A stretch of 64,000 nucleotides of DNA, taken from NCBI RefSeq assembly GCF_029893355.1, contig NZ_JARZAI010000006.1:276260-340259 (forward strand). Direction: 5' to 3'. Below the pieces are notes generated by a model. The model saw only the letters and a program-made list of their open reading frames with translations. It was not told where the DNA came from and searched no databases. This document shows, piece by piece, positions 9,837-17,885 of this stretch (the stretch's first letter is position 1; every line of letters begins with the position of its first letter). The DNA is from Kitasatospora sp. MAA4. Lineage in GTDB: Bacteria; Actinomycetota; Actinomycetes; Streptomycetales; Streptomycetaceae. The position numbers and the translations under genes were made by a program.

Positions 9837-10690
9837 CCGGCGTCGACCAGTTGGGGCAGGTAGCGGGCCAGCGCGTCGACGGTCTGCGTCCGGTCGGCGG
9901 GGCCGCCCGGGGTCGGGACGGCCTCGTCGATGAGGCAACCGTCGTGCTCCAGGACGATCGAGCCGGTACGGGCCCCGGTCATCACCCGCTCCACGATCGC
10001 GTCCGTCCCGGGTCTTGACCAGTCCTCGGGGTCGACCGACCAGGAGATCGGCCGCAGGCCCAGCTCGGCGGCGACCGCCAGCGAGGCGGTGCTGAAGTTG
10101 CCGTAGGGCGCGCGGAACAGCTTCGGCGGATCGGTCCGCCCGGCGCGCGCGACGGCCTCGCCGGTGCGTTCGAGCTCCTCGCGGATCCGGGCGGCGGAGA
10201 GCGTGCCGAGGTCCGGGTGGGACCAGGTGTGGTTGCCCAGGCGGTGGCCCTCGTCGGCGACCTGGCGGACCACGTCCGGGTACTTCGCGACGTTGGCGCC
10301 GATCATGAAGAACGTCGCCGTGACGCCGTACCGGCGCAGGGTCGCGAGGATCTGCGCGGTGCTGGCGGGGGCCGGCCCGTCGTCGAAGGTCAGCGCCAGC
10401 GTCATCGGCCCGGCGTGCAGCCGGTACTCCGGCACGTCCGGCGCACCCTCGGGACGGTCGACCGGCGCGGGCGGCGCTTCCGCGGCAGGGCTCGCGCTCA
10501 CCGCGGCAGCACTCGCACTCACCGGAGCAGCCGAGCCGGCAGCCGGGCTGGCAGCCGAGCCGGCAGCCGGGCTGGCAGCCGAGCCGGAAGCCGTCCGCGC
10601 GCCACCGGCCGGAGCACAGCCGGCGAGCAGTGCGGCGCCGCCCGCGCCGAGCAGGAACCGACGCGAAAACCCGATCTGATGATCAATCAT
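9809..10690 (-). CDS. polysaccharide deacetylase, Tat/lipoprotein NodB domain
   Basis: A 293-aa exported protein. The N-terminus has a twin arginine (FSRRF), a hydrophobic run and the lipobox LLAGC, so it is probably Tat-exported and lipid-anchored. An Ala/Pro/Ser linker (residues ~30-85) built on a short tandem DNA repeat follows. The NodB domain has TFDDGP (metal/base Asp), HTWSH (metal His pair) and RAPYGNF. It should deacetylate N-acetylated surface glycans such as chitin-like or peptidoglycan chains. The start is set at ATG 10690 (or GTG 10693), since the upstream extension of the open frame looks non-coding. A chitinase gene begins 176 bases away in divergent orientation. Confidence 0.88.
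   Translation of the reverse strand: MIDHQIGFSRRFLLGAGGAALLAGCAPAGGARTASGSAASPAAGSAASPAAGSAAPVSASAAAVSASPAAEAPPAPVDRPEGAPDVPEYRLHAGPMTLALTFDDGPAPASTAQILATLRRYGVTATFFMIGANVAKYPDVVRQVADEGHRLGNHTWSHPDLGTLSAARIREELERTGEAVARAGRTDPPKLFRAPYGNFSTASLAVAAELGLRPISWSVDPEDWSRPGTDAIVERVMTGARTGSIVLEHDGCLIDEAVPTPGGPADRTQTVDALARYLPQLVDAGYRFAAVGP
10527..10587. repeat. 24-bp tandem repeat (2.5 copies) coding the deacetylase linker
   Basis: Units at 10527-10550 and 10551-10574 are identical and a 13-base partial copy follows. The repeat encodes the repeated Ala-Ala-Gly-Ser-Ala-Ala-Ser-Pro linker of the lipoprotein deacetylase. Its length is a multiple of three, so copy changes would lengthen or shorten the linker without breaking the frame. 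Confidence 0.85.
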
Positions 10691-10865
10691 CACGGACCGA
10701 GTCTCGCCACTCCCGGCCCGCCGCGACGCCCGACCCGCCCGACCCCGCACCGGCTCCCCCCGCATGGCCCAGCCGGAGCACACCGCAGCGAGTCGAACGC
10801 GCCTGCGGGCCGACCCCGACTGATACTGCGGCAGTGATCGGTCCCCTGACCTCCAGGAGCGAACC

Positions 10866-12161
10866 ATGCTCGGCCCCTTACGTTCCCCCGGTCTCCTCGC
10901 ACCCCTGGTCCTGGCCTCCTGCACCCTGCTGGGTGTCGGCGACCAGGCGTTCGCCGCGGCGGTCGGGCCCGGCCCCGGCTTCCCGTCCCGCTTCGCCGCC
11001 CCCTACGTGGAGACCTGGGGCTCCGCCCGGGCGCTGGCCCGGGCCCGCGCCGAGACCGGGCTCAAGTACTTCACGCTGGCCTTCGTGGTGAGCGACGGCG
11101 GCTGCAACGGCGCCCTCGACGGCACCATCCCGCTGGACGACAGCGACTGGCCCGCCGCCATCAACGACCTGCGGGCGGCCGGCGGTGACGTGATCGTCTC
11201 CTTCGGCGGCGGCAAGGGACGCGAACTCGCCCTGGCCTGCGACTCGGTGGACTCGCTCAAGGCCGCCTACCGGCGCGTGGTGGACACCTTCAACCTGACC
11301 AGCATCGACCTGGACATCGAGGGCACGACGCTGGACGACGAGGCCGGCGACGACCGCCGCAACCAGGCGCTCGGCGACCTTCAGCGGGAGTACGCCGCGG
11401 CCGGGCGCACCCTCTCCGTCCACTACACCCTGCCGGTCAACCCGTGGGGCCTCTCCCCCGACGCCGTCGACCTGCTGAGCAACGCCCGCAGCCACGGCCT
11501 GGCGGTCGACATGGTCAACATCATGACCATGGACTTCGCCTCCACCGACATCGACATGGGCGACACCGCCATCTCGGCCGCGAACGGGCTGCACACCCAA
11601 CTCGGCCGGATCTGGCCGGAGAAGACGCCCGAGCAGCTGTGGGCCATGCAGGGCGTCACCCCGATACTGGGCGTCAACGACTCCGCCGGCGAGGTCTTCA
11701 GCACCGACGACGCCACTCGGCTGGCCGCCTTCGCCACCGACAAGGGCATCCGGCTGCTCTCCTTCTGGGCGCTGGGACGCGACCGGCCCTGCGGGTCCGG
11801 CCGCACGTCCGCCGACGGTTGCAGCGGGACGAGCCAGCACCCGTACGAGTTCTCCCACATCCTCAACCCGCCGACGCCCCCGCCTCCCGCGCAGACACCG
11901 CCGCCGCCGGCTTCCGCCCCTCCGGCGCCGGCGCCGGTGCAGGCGCCGGTGCAGGCGCAGGCCGGTGCGGCGCTCCAGGGGCCGCCCGTGGTGGCCGTCG
12001 ACCTGTGGAAGCCGCACCCGGCGGCCGTGGTCCAGCTGCCACCGCCCGCACCGGCACCCGCACCCGTTCGCACCCCGCTGGCGACGCCGTTCACGCCGCC
12101 GGTGGCCGGCCCGCACCTCCCGGAGCGCAGCCAGACCACCCCTCGGTGGCTGCTGAACTGA
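10866..12161 (+). CDS. secreted GH18-family chitinase-like protein with Pro-rich tail
   Basis: A 431-aa secreted glycoside hydrolase. A Sec signal peptide ends near residue 32 (GDQAFA|AAV). The GH18 barrel covers ~36-330, with the substrate-side VIVSFGGGKG strand and the catalytic signature SIDLDIEG, in which the final Glu is the acid. The first Asp of the usual DxxDxDxE box is Thr here, as in some chitinases. The last ~100 residues are a Pro/Ala-rich tail that may cross the cell wall; no carbohydrate-binding module is seen. The start is ATG 10866 behind CCAGGAG. Likely substrate is chitin or another GlcNAc polymer. Confidence 0.85.
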   Translation: MLGPLRSPGLLAPLVLASCTLLGVGDQAFAAAVGPGPGFPSRFAAPYVETWGSARALARARAETGLKYFTLAFVVSDGGCNGALDGTIPLDDSDWPAAINDLRAAGGDVIVSFGGGKGRELALACDSVDSLKAAYRRVVDTFNLTSIDLDIEGTTLDDEAGDDRRNQALGDLQREYAAAGRTLSVHYTLPVNPWGLSPDAVDLLSNARSHGLAVDMVNIMTMDFASTDIDMGDTAISAANGLHTQLGRIWPEKTPEQLWAMQGVTPILGVNDSAGEVFSTDDATRLAAFATDKGIRLLSFWALGRDRPCGSGRTSADGCSGTSQHPYEFSHILNPPTPPPPAQTPPPPASAPPAPAPVQAPVQAQAGAALQGPPVVAVDLWKPHPAAVVQLPPPAPAPAPVRTPLATPFTPPVAGPHLPERSQTTPRWLLN

Positions 12162-12167
12162 CCCGTC

Positions 12168-13166
12168 CTACGGGACTGGGATCGGGTGGGGCGCCGGTTC
12201 GCCGCGCCCCACCGCGAGCAGGTTGCCGACCGCCATGTCCGCCATGCTGCGGACCGCCTGGGCGCTGTGGTACGCGCTGTGCGGCGTCACCAGCAGGCGG
12301 TCCGGCACGAAGCGCAGCAGCCCGTAGGGGTCGGCGGCCGGGGAGGGCGTGGGCTCGGTGTAGTAGCCGTCGATCGAGGCGCCGGCGATCCAGCCCTCGG
12401 CGAGGGCGCTGCGCAGGGCCGCCGGGTCGACCACGTTGGCGCGCGAGAGGTTGGCGAGGTAGCCGTCCGGGCCCAGCGCGCGCAGGTGGTCGGCGCCGAT
12501 GACGCCGTCGTTCTGCCCGGGCTCGTGCGCGAAGTGCACGGAGACCACGTCGGCCGTCTCGAACAGGTCGAGCAGCGAGGGGACCGCCCGGTAGGGCAGG
12601 GCCTCCAGCTCGGGGCGGCGGGAGCGGTTCCAGTAGACGATCTCGGTGCCGAAGGCGGCGTGCACCATCCGCGCGACCTCGCGGCCGATGTGGCCCATCC
12701 CGGCGATGCCGAGGCGGGCGCCGACCAGTGAGGGGGTGGCGCGCTCGCTCCACTGCCCGGCGGCGACCTCGGCGGCCGTCCGGGAGACCGCGCGCACCAG
12801 GTCGAGCAGGTGCGCGACGGTGAACTCGGCGACCGCGACGGCGTTGGCGTGCGGCGTGTAGCTGAAGCGGATCGGCGACGGGCCGGCCGGCAGTTCCAGG
12901 AAGGAGCTGTAGCCGGTCCCCATGAAGCAGGCCGCCGCGAGGTCCGGCAGCCGGTCCCAGGCCTTGGCGGTCATCCGCTCCGAGCCGCCCAGCACATAGC
13001 CCCAGGCGCCGTCGAGCGCCTGTACGACGCCCTCCTCGTCCAGGTCGCCGCCGACCGTCCGCACCTCGAAGCCGGCCTCCCGCAGCGCGCGCAGGGCCGG
13101 TTCGGGGAACGTCCCGCCGGTGACGACGATTCGGCGCTCGTCCGCTGGTGTGCTGTGCTCGCTCAC
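12168..13166 (-). CDS. D-isomer 2-hydroxyacid dehydrogenase family protein
   Basis: A 332-aa NAD-dependent dehydrogenase, cytoplasmic. It has the Rossmann motif GIAGMGHIGREVARM in the middle, the active-site Arg in NLSRANVVD, an acidic residue region, and the catalytic His in LLVTPHSAYHS. The start is placed at GTG 13166, preceded by GGAGGTCAGCC, because the longer open frame (to 13271) begins with unrelated residues. It is most likely to reduce a 2-keto acid or oxidise a 2-hydroxy acid; substrate unknown. It is divergent from the nucleotide-sugar dehydrogenase gene and shares a 371-bp intergenic region with it. Confidence 0.82.
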   Translation of the reverse strand: MSEHSTPADERRIVVTGGTFPEPALRALREAGFEVRTVGGDLDEEGVVQALDGAWGYVLGGSERMTAKAWDRLPDLAAACFMGTGYSSFLELPAGPSPIRFSYTPHANAVAVAEFTVAHLLDLVRAVSRTAAEVAAGQWSERATPSLVGARLGIAGMGHIGREVARMVHAAFGTEIVYWNRSRRPELEALPYRAVPSLLDLFETADVVSVHFAHEPGQNDGVIGADHLRALGPDGYLANLSRANVVDPAALRSALAEGWIAGASIDGYYTEPTPSPAADPYGLLRFVPDRLLVTPHSAYHSAQAVRSMADMAVGNLLAVGRGEPAPHPIPVP

Positions 13167-13537
13167 GGCTGACCTCCACACTGGGAAACCTCGGCGGTGC
13201 CAGATTAGACGGAGACAAAAGGGAAATCCGTCCCCTATACCCGGATAACTCGGGCGAAACTCTCCAACCACCTTGTTTATGCATCAACTACCAAGACCCG
13301 TGACATACCGGCGGGTTCACCGATCGAATGTGATGCGCCTCACTCTTCACCTTCGTCTTCTGCGCAGACCACCCCAATCCCGCCGTGCGAGCATCTTCAC
13401 GGCAGTCCTGCGTGTCGCCTGGCATTCGATCTGAGGGTGAGGTACACCGCACCGTCGGCGCCGGTTTCGGGTGGAGTGCCGCCCGTAGCAAAGCGCCTTT
13501 CCGGGCGCTGATACAAGCTTTTGGAGTTGTGCCCGTC
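13167..13537. other. 371-bp divergent intergenic region
   Basis: No gene is supported here. It holds the promoters of the hydroxyacid dehydrogenase (leftward) and nucleotide-sugar dehydrogenase (rightward), a CRP-like palindrome at 13329-13344, and a small stem-loop (AGCGCC/GGGCGCT, near 13492-13510) just upstream of the rightward start. Confidence 0.5.
13329..13344. promoter_or_regulatory. CRP-like binding site
   Basis: TGTGA-N6-TCACT fits the CRP/FNR-family consensus TGTGA-N6-TCACA at 9 of 10 fixed bases. Streptomycetes encode a Crp that recognises similar sites. It lies between two divergent promoters, ~194 bp from the nucleotide-sugar dehydrogenase start. Confidence 0.45.
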
Positions 13538-14809
13538 ATGAGTTCCCGCAGGGACACTGATCTTGTTGTGGTCGGCCTGGGATACGTGGGCCTGCCGCTC
13601 GCGCGGGGGGCCGCGCGCGCCGGTCTGCGCGTGGTCGGGCTCGACCGCAGCACCGCGGTCGTCGACGGGCTCAACGCGGGGCGTTCGCACATCGACGACA
13701 TCTCCGACGGCCAGCTCGCGGAGATGCTCGGCCAGGGCTTCAGCGCCACCACCGACGCCGCCGCGATCTCCTCGGCCAAGGCCGTGGTGATCTGCGTGCC
13801 GACGCCGCTCACCGAGCACGGCGCGCCCGACCTGGCGGCCGTGAACAGCGCGGTCGCCGCGGTGGCGCAGCACCTGCGCCCGGAGACCCTGGTCGTCCTC
13901 GAGTCGACCACCTACCCGGGGACCACCGACGACGTGGTCCGCCCGGCCCTGGAGGCCGGCGGCCTGCGGGTCGGCGTCGACTTCCACCTGGCGTTCTCGC
14001 CCGAGCGCATCGACCCCGGCAACCCCGACTTCGGCCTGGAGAACACCCCCAAGGTGGTCGGCGGCTGCACGTCCGAGTGCACCAAGGCGGCCCGGCGGTT
14101 CTACGAGCAGTTCGTGGGCGAGGTGGTCGAGGCCAAGAGCCCGCGCGAGGCCGAGATGGCCAAGCTGCTGGAGAACACCTACCGGCACGTCAACATCGCC
14201 CTGGTCAACGAGATGGCGATGTTCTGCCGCGAGATCGACGTCGACCTCTGGGACGCCATCCGCTGCGCGTCGACCAAGCCGTTCGGTTTCGCCCCCTTCT
14301 ACCCGGGTCCGGGCGTCGGCGGCCACTGCATCCCGATCGACCCGAACTACCTCTCCTACAAGGTGAAGTCGCTGGGTATCCCGTTCCGGTTCGTCGAACT
14401 GGCCCAGGAGATCAACCAGCGGATGCCCGTGCACGTGGTGCAGCGCGCGGTCGACCTGCTCAACGACCGCAGCAAGCCGATGAAGGGGTCCCGGGTGCTG
14501 CTGCTCGGCGTCACCTACAAGCCCGACATATCCGACCAGCGCGAGACGCCGGCCACCGCCGTCGCCGTCGAACTGCTGCGCCGCGGCGCCGACCTGCGCT
14601 ACTACGACCGCAACGTGCCCGCCTGGGAGGTGGCCGGGACCCCGATCGAGCGGATCACCGACTACCTGGCGGAGGCGGCCGGCGCGGACCTGACCATCCT
14701 GCTGCAGCCGCACAGCGAGATCGACGTCACGGAGCTCGCCGACCGCGCGGAGCTGCTCTTCGACACCCGTGGGAAGTCCGCCGGACATCCGCGGGCGGTC
14801 CAGCTGTGA
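13538..14809 (+). CDS. nucleotide-sugar 6-dehydrogenase (UDP-HexNAc dehydrogenase type)
   Basis: A 423-aa NAD-dependent enzyme that oxidises the C6 hydroxyl of a UDP-sugar to a uronic acid in the cytoplasm. The N-terminal Rossmann motif is VVVGLGYVGLPLARG; the catalytic Cys (~264) lies in GPGVGGHCIPIDP. That form of the motif is typical of the WecC/WbpA branch (UDP-ManNAc or UDP-GlcNAc dehydrogenases) rather than the UDP-glucose branch (GGSCFPKD type). The start is ATG 13538; the open frame to 13385 reads through non-homologous residues. The stop overlaps the glycosyltransferase start (GTGA), so the two products are made together: a uronic acid donor and a polymerising transferase. Confidence 0.87.
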   Translation: MSSRRDTDLVVVGLGYVGLPLARGAARAGLRVVGLDRSTAVVDGLNAGRSHIDDISDGQLAEMLGQGFSATTDAAAISSAKAVVICVPTPLTEHGAPDLAAVNSAVAAVAQHLRPETLVVLESTTYPGTTDDVVRPALEAGGLRVGVDFHLAFSPERIDPGNPDFGLENTPKVVGGCTSECTKAARRFYEQFVGEVVEAKSPREAEMAKLLENTYRHVNIALVNEMAMFCREIDVDLWDAIRCASTKPFGFAPFYPGPGVGGHCIPIDPNYLSYKVKSLGIPFRFVELAQEINQRMPVHVVQRAVDLLNDRSKPMKGSRVLLLGVTYKPDISDQRETPATAVAVELLRRGADLRYYDRNVPAWEVAGTPIERITDYLAEAAGADLTILLQPHSEIDVTELADRAELLFDTRGKSAGHPRAVQL

Positions 14810-16266
14810 CGGTCACCGACAACGACACCCGCAGAAACCGGCCGGCCCCCGCGGCCGAGGCGGCCCGCGGGCGCGGCGGCCGGCGCGGGCACCGCAAGAA
14901 GCGGCATCTGAAGGTCTCCTACGTCGTGTTCGCGGCGCTCGCCTTCTTCATCGCCACCAAGATGGACACCTCCACGGTCCACGTCTACTCGCTGATCTCG
15001 ATCGGCCTGCTGTCGATCAAGATGTTCCTGGCGCTCTTCTACCGCCCACGGCGGGCGACGACGCGGGAGTCCGCGCGGCTGGACCGGATGTGGGTGACCG
15101 CGGTCATCCCGATCTACAACGAGGACCCCGCCACCTTCGAGCAGGGCCTGCGCAGCCTGCTGGCCCAGAGCCGCCTGCCCAACGAGCTGCACATCATCGA
15201 CGACGCCAGCGCGGACCCCGCCGGCCTCGGGATGGCCCGGCGGATCGCGCCCGAGTTCGAGGCGGCCGGGGTGGTGTTCAAGGTCAGCGCGCAGCCCGAG
15301 AACAAGGGCAAGCGCGAGGCCCTGGCCCGCGGCTTCCTGGACGCCCCCGAGTCGGACGTCTTCCTCTGCGTCGACTCCGACACCGTGCTGACCCGGGACA
15401 CCGTCCGCGAGCTGATCGTCCCGCTCATCGACGACAAGGTGATGGCCTCGACCGGCATGGTGCTGGCCCTCAACCACAACGCCAACATCTTCACCCGGCT
15501 TCAGGACCTGCGCTACGGCAACTCGTTCCTCTTCGAGCGGGCCGCCTACTCGCAGCTCAACTCCGTCCTGTGCTGCTGCGGCGCGCTGTCCGCCTACCGC
15601 GGCGACCTGGTGCGCAAGTACCTCCCGGACTTCCTCAACCAGCAGTTCCTGGGCAAGCCGGCGGTCTTCGGCGACGACCGCCGGATGACCAACTACTGCC
15701 TGACGGAAGGTCAGGTGGTGTTCCAGGAGACGGCCGTGGGCTACACCGCCGTCCCCGAGAAGCTGCCGCACTTCCTGCGCCAGCAGGTCCGCTGGAACAA
15801 GTCGTTCTTCCGCGAGTCCCTCTGGGCGCTGCGCAACCAGCGCAAGTCGCGGCCCGCCTTCTGGCTGACCGTCATGGAGATGGGCCTCTGGCTCACCTTC
15901 GGTACGGCGATGATGTACTCACTGATCGTCAGCCCGATCATGAACCCGACCGCGTTCGTCCGGCACATCGGCGACTACGGGATGTTCATGATCCTGATGG
16001 GCTACCTGCGCAACGTCCGCTACCTGGACTTCCCGCGCCGGAACATGGGGCTCATCAAGCGCTTCGGGATGTTCATGCTCGCGCCGGTGTACGGCGTGAT
16101 CCAGCTGACGCTGCTGACGCCGCTGCGGATGTACGCGCTGCTCACCCTCAACAAGGGCACCTGGGGCACCCGCCAGGGCGGCGTGGAGATCTCCTCGCAG
16201 GGCGGCGAGAGCGACGACTACTCGGCCATGTGGAGCGAGGACGAGGCCGAGCCGAGCCACGCCTGA
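14806..16266 (+). CDS. membrane GT2 polysaccharide synthase, hyaluronan-synthase-like
   Basis: A 486-aa processive beta-glycosyltransferase. A basic N-terminal tail is followed by two membrane segments (~35-75), the cytoplasmic GT2 domain, and three or so C-terminal membrane segments (~360-455). The catalytic signature is complete: IDDASAD, CVDSDT (~186), GDDRRMTN (~288) and QQVRW (~325), as in hyaluronan, chitin and cellulose synthases. The GTG start is fused to the stop of the sugar dehydrogenase, so the polymer probably contains the uronic sugar that enzyme supplies. A perfect bidirectional terminator follows. Product identity (hyaluronan-like, GlcNAcA polymer or other) cannot be decided from sequence. 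Confidence 0.87.
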   Translation: MTVTDNDTRRNRPAPAAEAARGRGGRRGHRKKRHLKVSYVVFAALAFFIATKMDTSTVHVYSLISIGLLSIKMFLALFYRPRRATTRESARLDRMWVTAVIPIYNEDPATFEQGLRSLLAQSRLPNELHIIDDASADPAGLGMARRIAPEFEAAGVVFKVSAQPENKGKREALARGFLDAPESDVFLCVDSDTVLTRDTVRELIVPLIDDKVMASTGMVLALNHNANIFTRLQDLRYGNSFLFERAAYSQLNSVLCCCGALSAYRGDLVRKYLPDFLNQQFLGKPAVFGDDRRMTNYCLTEGQVVFQETAVGYTAVPEKLPHFLRQQVRWNKSFFRESLWALRNQRKSRPAFWLTVMEMGLWLTFGTAMMYSLIVSPIMNPTAFVRHIGDYGMFMILMGYLRNVRYLDFPRRNMGLIKRFGMFMLAPVYGVIQLTLLTPLRMYALLTLNKGTWGTRQGGVEISSQGGESDDYSAMWSEDEAEPSHA

Positions 16267-16279
16267 GGGGTATCGACCT

Positions 16280-16310
16280 GGTGACCGGATCCCACGGGGA
16301 TCCGGTCACC
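16280..16310. terminator. bidirectional terminator
   Basis: A perfect 14-bp inverted repeat (16280-16293 and 16297-16310) with a 3-base loop ACG lies between the convergent synthase and deacetylase genes. Confidence 0.85.
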
Positions 16311-16320
16311 TTCGTCGTTC

Positions 16321-17841
16321 TCAGGCGTAGTGCTTCATGGCTTCCGAGACGGTGACGACGGGCATCCCGCGCTCGGCGATCGCCTCCATCACGGTGGCGA
16401 AGCCGGCCTGGCTGATCTGCGTGCTGGAGTTCGGCGTCCCCACCACCAGCTCGTGGAAGCAGAGGATCAGCCAGTCGCCGCTCTGGGCGCAGCGGTCGAG
16501 CTTGGCGCCCTTGCCGGTCACCTGGGCCAGACCCTCACCGCCCGTGCCGGTCGGGCCGTCGTTGAGCCCGGTCAGGGCCTTGAGCCGGTACGGCATGGCC
16601 GGCACGAACGACTCGACGGTCTCGTAGATGATCGACCGGGCAGTGCTGAAGTGCCGGCTGGCGATCCGGTCCACCGGCACGCCGTCCGAGGTCTTCTGGA
16701 AGGCGCCGTGCGGATAGGCGAACTGCTGGCTGGTGAACTTGTTGGAGTCCAGCCAGCCCCGCAGCTGACCCATGTCGTCGTCCACCTGCTGCGAGGTGAG
16801 CTGGTTGTAGCCGGCGTTGTGGGCCGACGACGAGTAGGCGTGGCCGGCCATCTCCCAGCCCGACGAGTCCTGCAGGGAGCGCATCTGGTCGATGGTCAGG
16901 TAGTTGCTGGTGCCCGCCGCCTGCGCGATGTTGTACATCGTGCCGGTGAAACCGTGCGTCTTCATCGCGGGCATCGCGAGGCTGTAGACCGAGGCGTAGG
17001 AGTCGTCAAAGGTGATCGAGACGGCACCGCGGGAGAACGTGGTGCGGGTGTCCGGCAGCAGTTCGATCGCCTGGAGGTGGAAGGTCACCGGGCCGCTCGC
17101 GTCGTCGTACGCGGCGAACGACATGTCGGTGAAGCCGGAGGTGGTGGAGGGGACCCCGAGCGGCGAGAGGCCCAGCGATCCGACCACGCCCTGGACGTCC
17201 GCCCACTGGAGGTGCACGACCACCCACTCGCCGGACTGCACGTAGTTGGCCGCGCTGGCGGAGTGGTTGTGGAACTGCCAGCGGAAGTTGTTCGCCAGCG
17301 AGTCGGTGCCCAGGTAGAAGGCCAGCTTGCTCAGATGGGTCACGTCCTCGACCCGGAAGGTCAACCTGATCATCTTGTTGGTCAGGTCCATCTTGGGCAT
17401 GCCGACCCGGCGGACGTAACTCTGCCGGCCCGACCCGTCGGTGGTGACCCGGACCGACTGGGATCCGCTCAGGAAGACCGCCGTGTCGTTCAGCTGGGAC
17501 GACGCGGTGCCCGCACCGGCCACCGTCCAGCCGTGGTCGGCCTGGAAGTCCTGGGACCAGGTGGCGCGGCGGGTGCTGGGCGTGTGCCCGGCCGGCGTGA
17601 TCAGGGGCTGGTCCGCGGCCGAGACCTTCGCCGAGCCGGTCGCGGACGGCGCCGCCGTGGTCGCCGTCGAGGAGGTCCCGCCCGAGCCGCTGTCCCCGCA
17701 GCCCGTGAGCAGCGCGCCACCCGCGGCGAGGAGCCCGCCCGCACCGGCCAGCCGCAGCGCGGAGCGCCGGCTCACCGCCCCGGCGGAACCGGCGGCCGGG
17801 GTGTCCTGCTCGGCAGGACTCTGAACCGGCTCGTTGCTCAT
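16321..17841 (-). CDS. Tat-lipoprotein polysaccharide deacetylase-like protein
   Basis: A 506-aa exported protein. Its N-terminus has a twin-Arg signal (SRRSALRL) and a lipobox (LLTGC), so it is probably Tat-exported and lipid-anchored. Residues ~60-270 are a beta-rich region resembling a carbohydrate-binding sandwich. The C-terminal part is a NodB-like domain with SITFDDSYAS, GHAYSSSAH and FAYPHGAF. The start is ATG 17841 behind CAGGAGTCC. It likely trims acetyl groups from a surface glycan, perhaps the polymer made by the facing GT2 synthase. The GH16/CBM3 gene lies 44 bases upstream on the same strand, so the two are probably one transcript. Confidence 0.84.
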   Translation of the reverse strand: MSNEPVQSPAEQDTPAAGSAGAVSRRSALRLAGAGGLLAAGGALLTGCGDSGSGGTSSTATTAAPSATGSAKVSAADQPLITPAGHTPSTRRATWSQDFQADHGWTVAGAGTASSQLNDTAVFLSGSQSVRVTTDGSGRQSYVRRVGMPKMDLTNKMIRLTFRVEDVTHLSKLAFYLGTDSLANNFRWQFHNHSASAANYVQSGEWVVVHLQWADVQGVVGSLGLSPLGVPSTTSGFTDMSFAAYDDASGPVTFHLQAIELLPDTRTTFSRGAVSITFDDSYASVYSLAMPAMKTHGFTGTMYNIAQAAGTSNYLTIDQMRSLQDSSGWEMAGHAYSSSAHNAGYNQLTSQQVDDDMGQLRGWLDSNKFTSQQFAYPHGAFQKTSDGVPVDRIASRHFSTARSIIYETVESFVPAMPYRLKALTGLNDGPTGTGGEGLAQVTGKGAKLDRCAQSGDWLILCFHELVVGTPNSSTQISQAGFATVMEAIAERGMPVVTVSEAMKHYA

Positions 17842-17885
17842 GATGATGGACTCCTGTGGGGCGGGGACGGGCGGAGGCGGGGCTC

